Positions 55,026 to 64,000 of a DNA stretch of 64,000 nucleotides are shown one piece after another. Each line of letters starts with the position of its first letter. Position 1 is the first letter of the stretch. The notes under the pieces were generated by a model. It was not told the origin of the DNA, made no database searches, and was given only the letters and a program-made list of their open reading frames with translations. The translations under genes were made by a program, and so were the position numbers. This DNA comes from Vigna angularis (taxonomy: Eukaryota; Streptophyta; Magnoliopsida; Fabales; Fabaceae). The stretch is taken from contig NC_068974.1 of assembly GCF_016808095.1 (NCBI RefSeq), forward strand, positions 23,606,825-23,670,824, in the 5' to 3' direction.

Positions 55026-56351
55026 ATGGCGGATAAGGAACTGCACATTGTTGTGTTTCCATGGCTAGCCTTTGGACACAATGTTCCATTTTTGGAGCTT
55101 GCAAAGCTCATAGCTCAAAAGGGTCACAAAATTTCTTTCATTTCCACACCTAAAAACATCCATCGCCTCCCAAAACTTCCTGAAAATCTGAAACCTTTGT
55201 TGCATCTGATAGAATTCCCACTCCCCCACGTTGAAGAACTCCCTGAAAATGCAGAGAACACGCTGGACACTCCTCCGCACTTGGTTCCATACCTCTTCAA
55301 GGCTTACGATGGTCTTGAAGAACCTTTGACTGAATTTCTGGAGAAGAGCACCCCAGATTGGGTCATATGCGACTTTGCACCACACTGGCTGCCTCCACTG
55401 TCTTCCAAGCTAGGTATCCCATGCATATTTTTTTCTAGTTTTGCTGCATGTGCTTCGTCTTTTGGTTTGGAGTTGTTTAAGGGAAAGAAGAGTATGGAAT
55501 CTGGGGAAGCCAATCTTTTGCGTGATGCGTATAAGAGGACGCAAGTGGGTCAGAGTTCTCCGCCTAAGGAAGTGAATCGGTTCTTAGAAACCCTGAAAGG
55601 TGCTCAAGTTTTCGCTACAAGAAGCTGCATGGAGATTGAAGGCGAGTTTGTGAAATCGCTTGAAAGTTTATCTGGGAAGTTGGTAATTCCAACTGGGTTG
55701 CTTCCAGCTTCGCCAGAAGACAGCAATGACCACAACTGGCACACCATTCTTAATTGGTTAGATAAATGGGAAAAGGGGTCAGTGATCTATGTAGCATTTG
55801 GAACTGAGGTCAAGCTGAGTGATGAAGACTTCACTGAAATTGCTGTGGGATTGGAATTGTCTGGTTTTCCTTTTTTTTGGGCTGTGAAGAATCGAAACAT
55901 CTCAGGTGGTAGTGTTGAGTCACAGGATTGGATTGAGAATGAGTCAAAAAGGGGAATGATTTGGAGAACATGGGCACCTCAGTCAAGGATTTTAGCACAC
56001 AAATCTGTTGGAGCATTCCTCACTCACTGTGGTTGGAACTCAGTGATAGAGGGTCTCCAAGTTGGGTGCCCACTTGTAATGTTGCCCTTCCAATATGATC
56101 AATGGTCAATTGCTAAGTTTATGGAGGAGAAGAAGGTAGGGGTTAAAGTACACAGAAATGAGCATGATTCCAAGTTCACTAGGGATTCAGTGGCCAAGGC
56201 ACTGACATCAGTGATGACGGAAGAGGAAGGGAAATATCTTAGAAAAGAAGCACAAGAGATGAGTAAAATAGTTGGGGACAAACAACTGCAACTAAAATAT
56301 GTGAATGAGTTTGTTGATTACATGAAAAACAATAGGTCTGGCTATAATTAG
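55026..56351 (+). CDS. UDP-glycosyltransferase, UGT91-like, single exon
   Basis: ATG at 55026 in a good plant context (TATCCATGGCG). 441 residues, TAG at 56349-56351. Family GT1 enzymes move a sugar from a UDP-sugar to small molecules in the cytosol. His18 (AFGH) is the likely catalytic base and Asp116 (VICDFAPHW) its partner. The 44-residue PSPG donor-binding box runs from Trp316 to Gln359: WAPQSRILAHKSVGAFLTHC, then GWNSVIEGLQVGCPL, ending FQYDQ. FPWLAFGH near the start and the end words EMSKIVGDK and EFVDYM are typical of UGT91, the family of soyasaponin and flavonoid rhamnosyl/glucosyl branch-forming enzymes. UGT91 boxes usually end in NEQ/EQ, here DQ. It is some 20-30 residues short between 150 and 200. 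The substrate cannot be told. Confidence 0.9.
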   Translation: MADKELHIVVFPWLAFGHNVPFLELAKLIAQKGHKISFISTPKNIHRLPKLPENLKPLLHLIEFPLPHVEELPENAENTLDTPPHLVPYLFKAYDGLEEPLTEFLEKSTPDWVICDFAPHWLPPLSSKLGIPCIFFSSFAACASSFGLELFKGKKSMESGEANLLRDAYKRTQVGQSSPPKEVNRFLETLKGAQVFATRSCMEIEGEFVKSLESLSGKLVIPTGLLPASPEDSNDHNWHTILNWLDKWEKGSVIYVAFGTEVKLSDEDFTEIAVGLELSGFPFFWAVKNRNISGGSVESQDWIENESKRGMIWRTWAPQSRILAHKSVGAFLTHCGWNSVIEGLQVGCPLVMLPFQYDQWSIAKFMEEKKVGVKVHRNEHDSKFTRDSVAKALTSVMTEEEGKYLRKEAQEMSKIVGDKQLQLKYVNEFVDYMKNNRSGYN

Positions 56352-56922
56352 TATAATGGCAAGTTAGACTTTGATTTCTCTTAGAGTTTGCCAATCTAGG
56401 AGCAACTCAGTCCAACCTAGAAGTGTACCAAGAAGCCTACCTATCTTTACAATGCTTTTTCTATATTAGTTATGTCTGCGTTTTTTCTTAAATTAGTCAG
56501 ATTTCCCTTCAAGAATATGCTGCCAAGAAATAATGTCTGCAAAATGAGGAATGTTAGTTTGTCAGAAAGACGCTAAGAAGAAGCAATAAAAATTAGTTTG
56601 AGTTTTGTGTTTGGAATGAGTACTAGTTGTAGAATTTTCTGAATGACATATATTGTTTTGATTGTGTAATTTGTAGTTCTGTACATTTTCACAAATCTGA
56701 TATGATTATATCTAGTCAATGAATTTAGACACTCTAGAGAACTACCTAGTATTATCAATATAGTTGTTCCATGTTTAGAAACATAGTAGTCTTTTATTTT
56801 TTTGTAACTTAATCTAGAATAAGTAACTACAAAGACTATGTAGAATTAAGTAAAAGCCGTCTTAATCTCCTATAATACATGGTGAAGATGAACTTCTTTT
56901 TCATCAGTTAAATCTCCGTCTC
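56352..56922. other. UGT 3' flank
   Basis: AATAAA at about 56584 is a candidate polyadenylation signal. No gene was found. Confidence 0.5.
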
Positions 56923-57290
56923 CTAATGTCTAACAAGAGATAGAGACTCTATTATAGAAGCATTGGAACAGAGCATTGGATTGTCAATAAAAGCATTGGA
57001 ATATAGCATAGATTTGTCCTCAGAGAGACAAATTCCATCTTGATCATCCCTCGTATGCAGAAATAGGTAGAGGGTCAGAGGATTTGCATTTTGTCCATCA
57101 TAGTAGTTTAAACTTTCTTTGTAATAACTTTGAGGGATTAAAGTTGTGATAAGTGTTGTGTCTGAAGTTGAGGAGCTGCCAGAGTAGTGGGAGGAAAACA
57201 AGGCAGTGCCATGTGATGTTGCAATTGCAACTTCCTTTGTGCAATGTTTCTCCTCAAAACTTGTATGTCTTTGAAACTGAGTCCACCCAC
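56923..57290 (-). pseudogene. Possible terminal exon of an unrecognised gene
   Basis: The minus-strand frame stays open upstream of the first ATG-like codon: GWTQFQRHTSFEEKHCTKEV, then HGTALFSSHYSGSSSTSDTT, IPQSYYKESLNYYDGQNANP, ending SIIESLSLVRH at a stop near 56923. The Ser/Thr-rich, Asn/Tyr-containing composition resembles the tail of a plant regulatory protein, but no domain was recognised. The sequence before it (57300-57350, pyrimidine-rich in the minus sense) could hold a splice acceptor. No further exon was found in the window, so it may be a remnant or chance. Confidence 0.3.
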
Positions 57291-58500
57291 TTAAGCCCTT
57301 TTCTGTTATATCCAGTGTAGCAGAATGTTGAAAAATATAGAGATAGAAAAAGTTGACAGTGAAAACAACTTAGAACAAGAAAGAGAGTAGGACAAATGGG
57401 AGCAGAGAATTCAAAATTTACATTCAATTGACAAGTCCAAGAAAATGTGAAATGATCTAAGGATAGAAATCCCAAATAGAAAGTTTAAAGTAGGTTTTGA
57501 ATCTTTCCTCTTTTTTTGCTCTTCCAATATACAAAAGTGTTGTCTTTTATTTATTTATTGTGTCCAAACCGAGTAAATTCTCTATTTTGGCTTGATCATT
57601 TGTTTGTCCATATGAACATAACTAGCCCCTGTTATGGAAAAGGATCTTCCCTTCTTCGTACCTTTAACTCGACACCTCCGTATTCAATGTCAAATCTGTA
57701 CCCAAAGAATCATAATAAATCATCTCCCTCCCTCCCTCCCTCTCATAATTAATACTTTGCATAATTAATATTTGACATAGAAGTATTTAATAAATTATAG
57801 TTATTCATATAAGCTCACAAGAGTGATGCAATTTCGATTCAAAATTAATGATCCAATGTCGGATCAAGTTTATATGACTTCGTAATTTACCGTATCAAAC
57901 TAACATGACTTGTTTTTTTTATAACTTTTTTCAAACCATTATTTTAATGATTTTTTAAAAGTTATGATCTAACAATCTAACATTTAAACTACACATTTTT
58001 AGGCATGTACTAAGTAAGTGTAGCCGTAGATAATAGACAGTGATTTTTATAGTATAGCAATATTTTTAAAATTGTTGCTTAAAATCCTCATAATAGGAGG
58101 CAATTTCCATATCGAGTTTAGACTAGACTTATATAAATGTTGCATTTTAACTTTTTATTAAAATGTAGTTGTATTAGATCTTTTCTTTAATTTTACATAG
58201 ATTGTTTGTATAAATTGAAAAAATTGTATATGTCTTCAAATTACAATATTACATAGTTAGACACCACACTGTATTAATAACACTTCAAACAATATTTATA
58301 CGCAAAATATCCATAATTGAAATCATAATAAATGTCATTAATACGTGTATTCCAATGTTAGAGTTCAAATTACATGATTAAAAATTATAATATATCTAAA
58401 ATTGTTTCTTTACTACATAAAAACATTTCACTATTCTATAAGATTATTCTTATTGTCTTTACGGGCTTTATTATCTCCATGTTCTTTAAGCTACCAACAA
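57291..58500. other. Gap: AT-rich, CCCT microsatellite
   Basis: CTCCCTCCCTCCCTCCCTC at about 57723-57742 is a short tetranucleotide repeat. Otherwise nothing was recognised. Confidence 0.5.
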
Positions 58501-60365
58501 CACGCTTCACCCTGCACCTCCAACCCTTAACCCCAATTTTCTTAAATACAGAGGTGGTTATATGAGAATTTTTGTGTGTGCATTAAGTGAAGCTTTCAAA
58601 ACATTGAATATAATGTTTTGAAGACATGTACCCTATTTCACCTATGTTAAGTGTTTGTACACTATGTATCTCATTTTCTTTATTGTTTTATATTGAGTGT
58701 TCTCCTCATTCTTTCGTTGAGTTTTGAGAGATTATTAGAGCATTTCGTTGAGTATTGAGGTTGTTCAAGGTAACTTGGCAGCTTGGAAGTATTGGAGGCA
58801 GCTTGGACGTGGAGGTTCAAGGTAGCTACAAGCGATGACAGCTTGGACATCGGAGCGTTTTTAAAGATTCTCCTTCCAGATAAATGATTTTATATTATCG
58901 AATTTGTATATACTACATCAAATGTCCATAAGAAAAATAAAACTTCAAAAACTTTAATGAGATATAGAAATTCGAAAATCACATCAAATGTCAGCATGTT
59001 GTGATTTTCGAATATCAAAATACGATGAAGAGAATCTGATGATGTCAACATGTTGTGATTTTCGGATATCGAAATACGACAAAGAGAATCTGATGTTGAA
59101 AACCGGTGCTCTTTTTTTCAATTTTCCATTTCCGATACATTATTGCTGTGTTGAATGAAATCCAAGGTTGCTTTACGTTAATTAACTTTGCCTTTTTGTT
59201 TGCCTAATCCAATTGGTTTTTTTCTTTGCAAGATCCCAATTGATATTCTTAGTAACATTGATTATGTTTATTAATCATTTATCAGCCTTATTAGTATTTA
59301 TAAATTAGCATTAATTTTATTTCTTGATTTTGATTTGTGGTTTTGCTGGAAACCTAACATTAAAAGAATTAGATTTATAACAAATGAAATGAACTCAACA
59401 TTTATGTTAATTTAATTTTTATAATTATTTAATTTTGTTCATATAAAAAATGTATTTTAAATGTTTAGTTTTTGTAATAATAAAATATATTTTTATAATT
59501 ATTTAATTTATTTTTAAGTTTATTAGATTATTTATAAATGTTGTATTTATTGTATTAGTTTATGATTTTTTAATTTTATTATAAATATTTAATTTATTCT
59601 ATTAGTATTTGAAGTTTTCTATAGAATAAATGGTATGATTTTTTTTTTAAATTTTTTTTTAAAAAAATTGGTATTTAAAATTCATATGAAAATTTGAAAT
59701 ATTTTCTTATGTAGTTTTACGTCATATTATTTTGTTCTTTGTTTTAAGTTTATTAGATTATTTATAAATTTATAAATTATTATATTAGTTTTGATTTTAT
59801 AATTTAATTATAATTGTTGAATTTATTGTATTAGTTTTTTATTTTGTTTTTTAATGATGTAAATACTTATTTTCTGTTTTATATTTTAAATTTATTACAT
59901 TATTTTATTGATCTAAATGTTTAATTTATTCTATTAATTTTTCATTTTCTTAAAAAAATATTATAAAATAAATTGTATGACTTTTTTTAATTTATTAAAA
60001 TAAAATTGGTATGTAAAATTGATATGATCATTTTAAATGATTTTCTCGGTAGTTTTAAAAAAATATTAAATTAAGAAAAATATTAAATTCTATAAAATTA
60101 TAAAAATTTTAAATGAATATTAAATAATTACAAACATTTAATTTTAATTCAAAATAAATTTAATTAATTAAAATATTTATATAATTATAAAATTCTAACA
60201 TTTCATTAAAAAAAGTAACAAAATATTTTAAAATTATAAAAAATTAAAAAAATATAACTCAATGTAATTAAAATAAAAATGAAAAAAATAGAAAACAAAA
60301 AAATTGAAAACAACAAAATTTAATCAAAATATAAATTATTAATTAATTAAAATAAATATATGTAT
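58501..60365. other. AT-rich dispersed repeat related to 21205-21900
   Basis: CACCCTGCACCTCCAAC at 58508 also occurs at 21211, and both are followed by long AT-rich runs with TTAATTTATAAATG-like words and ATCCGATATTC/GGATATCGAAATACG words. GGCAGCTTGGA recurs three times near 58780-58850. No gene was found. Confidence 0.4.
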
Positions 60366-61255
60366 TGTAACATCCCATTTTTAATAGTAAAATACTACTA
60401 AAACGAAATATTACATATAAGATAATGAAACCACTCTATAAAAAAAAACCTACAAATGACAAGGTGTACACTTGTAGAATCATCTGACTTCCCAACTTCT
60501 TCATCCTCACCTCCTATTGGAACAAGTGGGAAATACTGTATCCCTAAGCTCACACCATTCAGGTGATTATCGTAAAGAGAAACAACACACAACATACAAC
60601 ACAGAAGCAAGGGTAAGCTAAATATCAAAGGAATCATATCACATTTATAACATAACATACATAAATCATTTATATCACATACATCAACCCAAACATCTTA
60701 ACATGCAAAGACCTAGATTAACTATCCAAATTTAGTATGAATGTCGAGCTATGGCAAGTCGTGCACTTGTGGTGGCCTCTACTGCTTTGCAAAGTCATTG
60801 CCAACAAGTTTCACCCTACCACACTCACAAGGTTAGTCTGTTCCAGGCCTTGGAGCATACTGGAAGCCCTCAAGACTAAGACTTCCTGCTACTCCTCACC
60901 ATATGTGTCAATCCTCTCTACTTGAGAATGAAAGACCATTGGAGTTCAGGATAATCCCCAAGACTGAGCTCCCTGCATTTTTACTAATGATACTTGAATC
61001 TCACCAAGAGATTCCACTTTGAAACTTACTTACACAACTTTGAACACCTTTGAACACCTTTGAAACCATGTACATATGCCACTTTACTTTCACATTGAAT
61101 ACCAACATATATCATCTTTAATCATACATCAAATACATACATAACTTCAAGAATAAACCTTCATGAATACTATAAAGATTTCTACACCATCCTCAAAGTC
61201 AAATCATAGCTTAAAGTTATCATAAATCAAAGAAATATTCAAAACAGATTCTGGA

Positions 61256-61490
61256 CTAGTCGCTCAGCGCACCAAACTCGCTGTGCGAAAGCATATATAG
61301 TGGGTTTTGCTCACTCACCTCTCGCTCAGTGGGGAGTTCGCTCAGGTAGAAGTGTTCTACTCGCTCAGCGGACACCAACTCGCTGTGCGAAAACAAAAAC
61401 AGTGGGTTTTACTCACTCACCTCTAGCTTAGCGGGGAGTTCGCTCAGCTAGAAGTGTTCTGCTCGCTCAGCGCGGAGTTCGCTCAGTGAG
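61256..61490 (-). repeat. Tandem array of about 107-bp units with CTCGCTCAGCG words
   Basis: Two full units and part of a third, each with GCTCAGCG, CTCGCTGTGCGAAA, GTGGGTTTTRCTCACTCACC and GTAGAAGTGTTCT-type words. GC-rich in an AT-rich LTR. Confidence 0.85.
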
Positions 61491-62895
61491 ACTACATAAT
61501 TTTGCAGTACTAAAACTACAAAATTTGCACTACTCAACCCCTCAAAACCTAATTTATCCATCTTTCCCAACTTCTAACACTCGTAGATTGTATTATACAA
61601 TCAAATGGACCTAAACAAATGTATCTAAACAAACCTAAACCCATTTTAAAGTGATTGATCACAAGATTTCAATCCAAAATTAACTAAAACCTCACTTTAT
61701 TGAATTCTACCATTTATAGCTTATTTTTAAACAACTTAGGGACTTCAACAAGTCCCAGATGAGATGACTTACTAACACTCTCTAAAATAACCATTTAAGC
61801 ACAGAACCCACAATTCAATTTCTCACTATTCCAAACCCCCAAAAACTAGTTCTAAACTAAGTTAAACTATACATATCCACCACTAAACACTCTTACACCA
61901 TATTTCCTTCATTTCAATGCTTAGCCAAATCACAAAACATCTAATAACAGACCCAACTGCCTCAAATCACTTTACCATCCTTCTCTCACCATTTCACTAC
62001 CTAAGACCTCCTTTTTCTTTCAAAACACTACTAAACTTCAACTATAAACTTCACTTTCACTATAGTTCAGATTTCAATCCTTAATATAGTACCTAAACAA
62101 TGGTTCACTCTAGAAAGCCTCTGTTTCTCAAACTCACTCATGCAAGCCCCTCCTCTTAGACTTAAAAACTCAAAGATATAACCATTTCTCATCACAACCA
62201 CCTTGAATTTAGTTTCTAATACATCACAACTTCATCAATCACATTCACAACAGTATAACATATCAAGAGCACACAATTACAACTACACTCAACATCATAC
62301 CATCCAAATTAACAATTAAACACACTTATAAAACACCCAATCATAGTAAATTCTTCAAAATCAACAACAATTCATAGAAATACCAAATTATTAATATAAC
62401 CATACTAAAGCAAGAATTCTAGCTTCCTTTACCTCTCAAAGAAACTGTCCAACTCTAAAAACGCTCCGCCGATTACTTGAACTGCAAGGAATACCTAAAC
62501 GAACCTACGAGACACCAAATTGAAAACGGTCAGAGTCCTTAGAACTCTAGATGAATCAAGAACGAGTAAGAGAGGCATGATTACACATGCAACAATATTA
62601 AATTCCTCTAAAATAGATTTAGGAACGAAAGGGAAAAAGAGAGTCGAAACTTACTCGCTCTATTGAAGAAACTGATCGGTAGAAACGTAGACCTCATTGT
62701 TGTGGTCGATTAGGTACCTCCTGATCGTCAAAGAGATAATTCAGGAGTTAGAACTCTTAGAGAGAAGGTAGAGCACTTTAGAAAAGTGGTTTCTAGAGAG
62801 ATGATACGTTTTAAAATAATGAAACTCGTTTATAACAAAACTATTTATAATAAAACCGTTTAATATTAAAATAATCAAGTCTCACTATTTTAAAA

Positions 62896-63554
62896 GGTTT
62901 AATAGTCTTTTTTATCCTCAATTTTACTAAATAATGTTAATTTAGTCCCTTGTTTAAAAAGTGTATGAAATTGGACCTCACTTAGTAAATTTTGCATCAA
63001 CATCGTCTATTCCGTTAAATACGCACAAACGGCGTTAACTTCTTTTTTCCCTCCTCTGCTATTCTGCTGTGTTGTTAGTGCTATCTTTTCCTTTTCTGCT
63101 TGTAATACCAAAAAAAGTGTGAGAGAGAAAATAATTATGAAAGGGTCATCCTCCTTATTAAATAAAAAAAGTATCTATATTTTGTCAAACATATATCAAT
63201 TCCGCGAATAAAATTCCTCACAAAACGACAGTAGCTTATCTATTTCAAAGTCCATTACTATAGTTAGTAGTCAGTCGTAAAATAACACCTCAAGAATATT
63301 TTCTCTCTCACACTTTTTTTGGTATTGCAAAAGAAAGAAGAAAAGATAGCACTGACAAAAAGAAGAAAAAGGTCTGCTGTGTTGTAGAAGAGCAGAGGAG
63401 GGAGAGAAAAAGTTAACGCCATTGCATATTTAACGGAAGGAACAACGTTGACGCAAAATTTACTAAATAAGGACCAATTTCACACACTTTTAAAACGAGG
63501 GACTGAATTGACATATTATTAAGCAAAACTAGAGACAAAAAAGGCTATTAAACC
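62896..63554. mobile_element. Fold-back MITE (Mutator-like) with about 245-bp inverted arms
   Basis: The arms 62896-63140 and 63297-63554 are inverted copies (GGTTTAATAGTCTTTTTT ... AAAAAAGGCTATTAAACC), separated by about 155 bp. Flanks are ATTTTAAAA (62887-62895) and ATTTAAAAG (63555-63563), a slightly decayed 9-bp target duplication. The related copy at window position 370-390 has no insert, giving the empty site. No coding capacity. Arm length and 9-bp duplication suggest a Mutator-like origin. Confidence 0.8.
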
Positions 63555-64000
63555 ATTTAAAAGTACCGCCACTTCTAAAAATACCATTTTCTAAGGTTTT
63601 ACATGTATTGAGTAATAAAATTTATTAACAATAAAAAAATTATAATGATATAAAATTTAAAAAGTGAACCTGGATGTAGAGAAAAATCGAAACTATATTT
63701 AAAGAAATTAAAGAAAGAAAAAAAGAGAGAAATTGAGATAGAAAGAGAAACAACATTTTCTGAAGAAGAAAATTGTTAAAAAATCTGCTAAAAATTATTT
63801 TCCTTTTATTAAAATATAATAATATTTTAATTAATTTTAATTAAGAGTAGAATTGTGTTTTTTTGAAATATTTGGAGGTGGATGCTTGAAAGTGCAGGGT
63901 TACCCTCCAAAATATATGTAAAAAAATTTGACATATTATACATTAATTAAGTCAAAGATTAAATATCACTAATTTGGAGAATAAATATCAGGTTTAATAT

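Larger units (their letters stand above)
60366..64000 (-). repeat. Long gypsy LTR-like repeat, runs off the window
   Basis: Starts TGTAACATCCC, the inverted end (GGGATGTTACA) of a plant gypsy LTR. Internal words (CACAAGGTTAGTC, CTCTACTTGAGA near 60826-60930) are shared with the 30556-32728 solo LTR. From 62085 on it repeats window positions 1-830. A tandem array (61256-61490) and a MITE (62896-63554) lie inside. The outer end is beyond the window, so solo LTR or full element cannot be decided. Confidence 0.6.

Noticed and set aside
1..64000. One giant element bounded by the terminal direct repeats
   Set aside because: The repeats are in direct orientation, but what lies between includes host genes and unrelated elements in both orientations.

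Overview
This is nuclear DNA of a flowering plant, most likely a phaseoloid legume of the Vigna/Phaseolus type. The evidence is the intron-less plant UGT gene, the 5S-free AT-rich intergenic DNA, Athila-, Tat- and SIRE-like LTR retrotransposons, and LTRs carrying ACCGCTGAGCGG and TAATCGATTA words that I associate with such genomes (the genus is inference). About 80-85% of the window is retrotransposon. Only one apparently intact host gene is present: a UGT91-like glycosyltransferase at 55026-56351. Fragments of three others were found: a BAG chaperone regulator (6154-6766), an ATL-type RING-H2 ligase (4367-4645) and an unrecognised gene start (22104-22456).

Left third (1-22898). The window opens with one copy of a long repeat (1-830) whose second copy ends the window (62085-64000). 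Then come a gag/RT remnant of a SIRE-like copia element (1180-3226, minus), the ATL fragment, a CACTA transposon end (4690), and the BAG fragment. The BAG fragment is fused directly to the cut 3' LTR of an Athila-like element (6764-13059, minus; called element 1). Beyond lie older repeat debris, a gypsy gag remnant with its 3' LTR (17781-19668), an LTR (20267-21113) and a short stretch of host DNA.

Middle (22899-53813). All of this can be read as one small copia element, copia-A, with 292-bp LTRs at 22899 and 53522 and a near-matching target duplication. It was swollen from about 5 kb to 30.9 kb by nested insertions. Copia-B (SIRE-like, minus, 26137-50946) sits in the copia-A integrase region. 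Copia-B in turn holds an Athila-like solo LTR (27449-28711, duplication ACAAT), a gypsy solo LTR (30556-32728, duplication GCCAT), the Athila-like element 2 (from 35707), a gag-bearing Tat-like gypsy element (about 45309-49790) and a small solo LTR (50044-50752, duplication ACAAT). Element 2 itself contains another solo LTR (40198-41503, duplication CTAGG), so nesting is four levels deep.

Right part (53814-64000). Host DNA resumes with the UGT gene, a possible exon of an unknown gene, AT-rich DNA, and then a long LTR-like repeat (60366 to the window end) that carries a tandem array and a fold-back MITE.

No complete autonomous element survives. A recurring pattern is elements that keep LTRs, primer-binding site and gag but lack reverse transcriptase and integrase (elements 1 and 2, the Tat-like element, copia-B), which resembles the described TR-GAG class. 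The most unusual signal is in elements 1 and 2, between protease and the third ORF: a row of small hairpins with a constant 8-nt loop (TACTGAWR) and stems that differ by paired changes, next to duplicated copies of a second conserved hairpin. This suggests a selected RNA structure in the element transcript.
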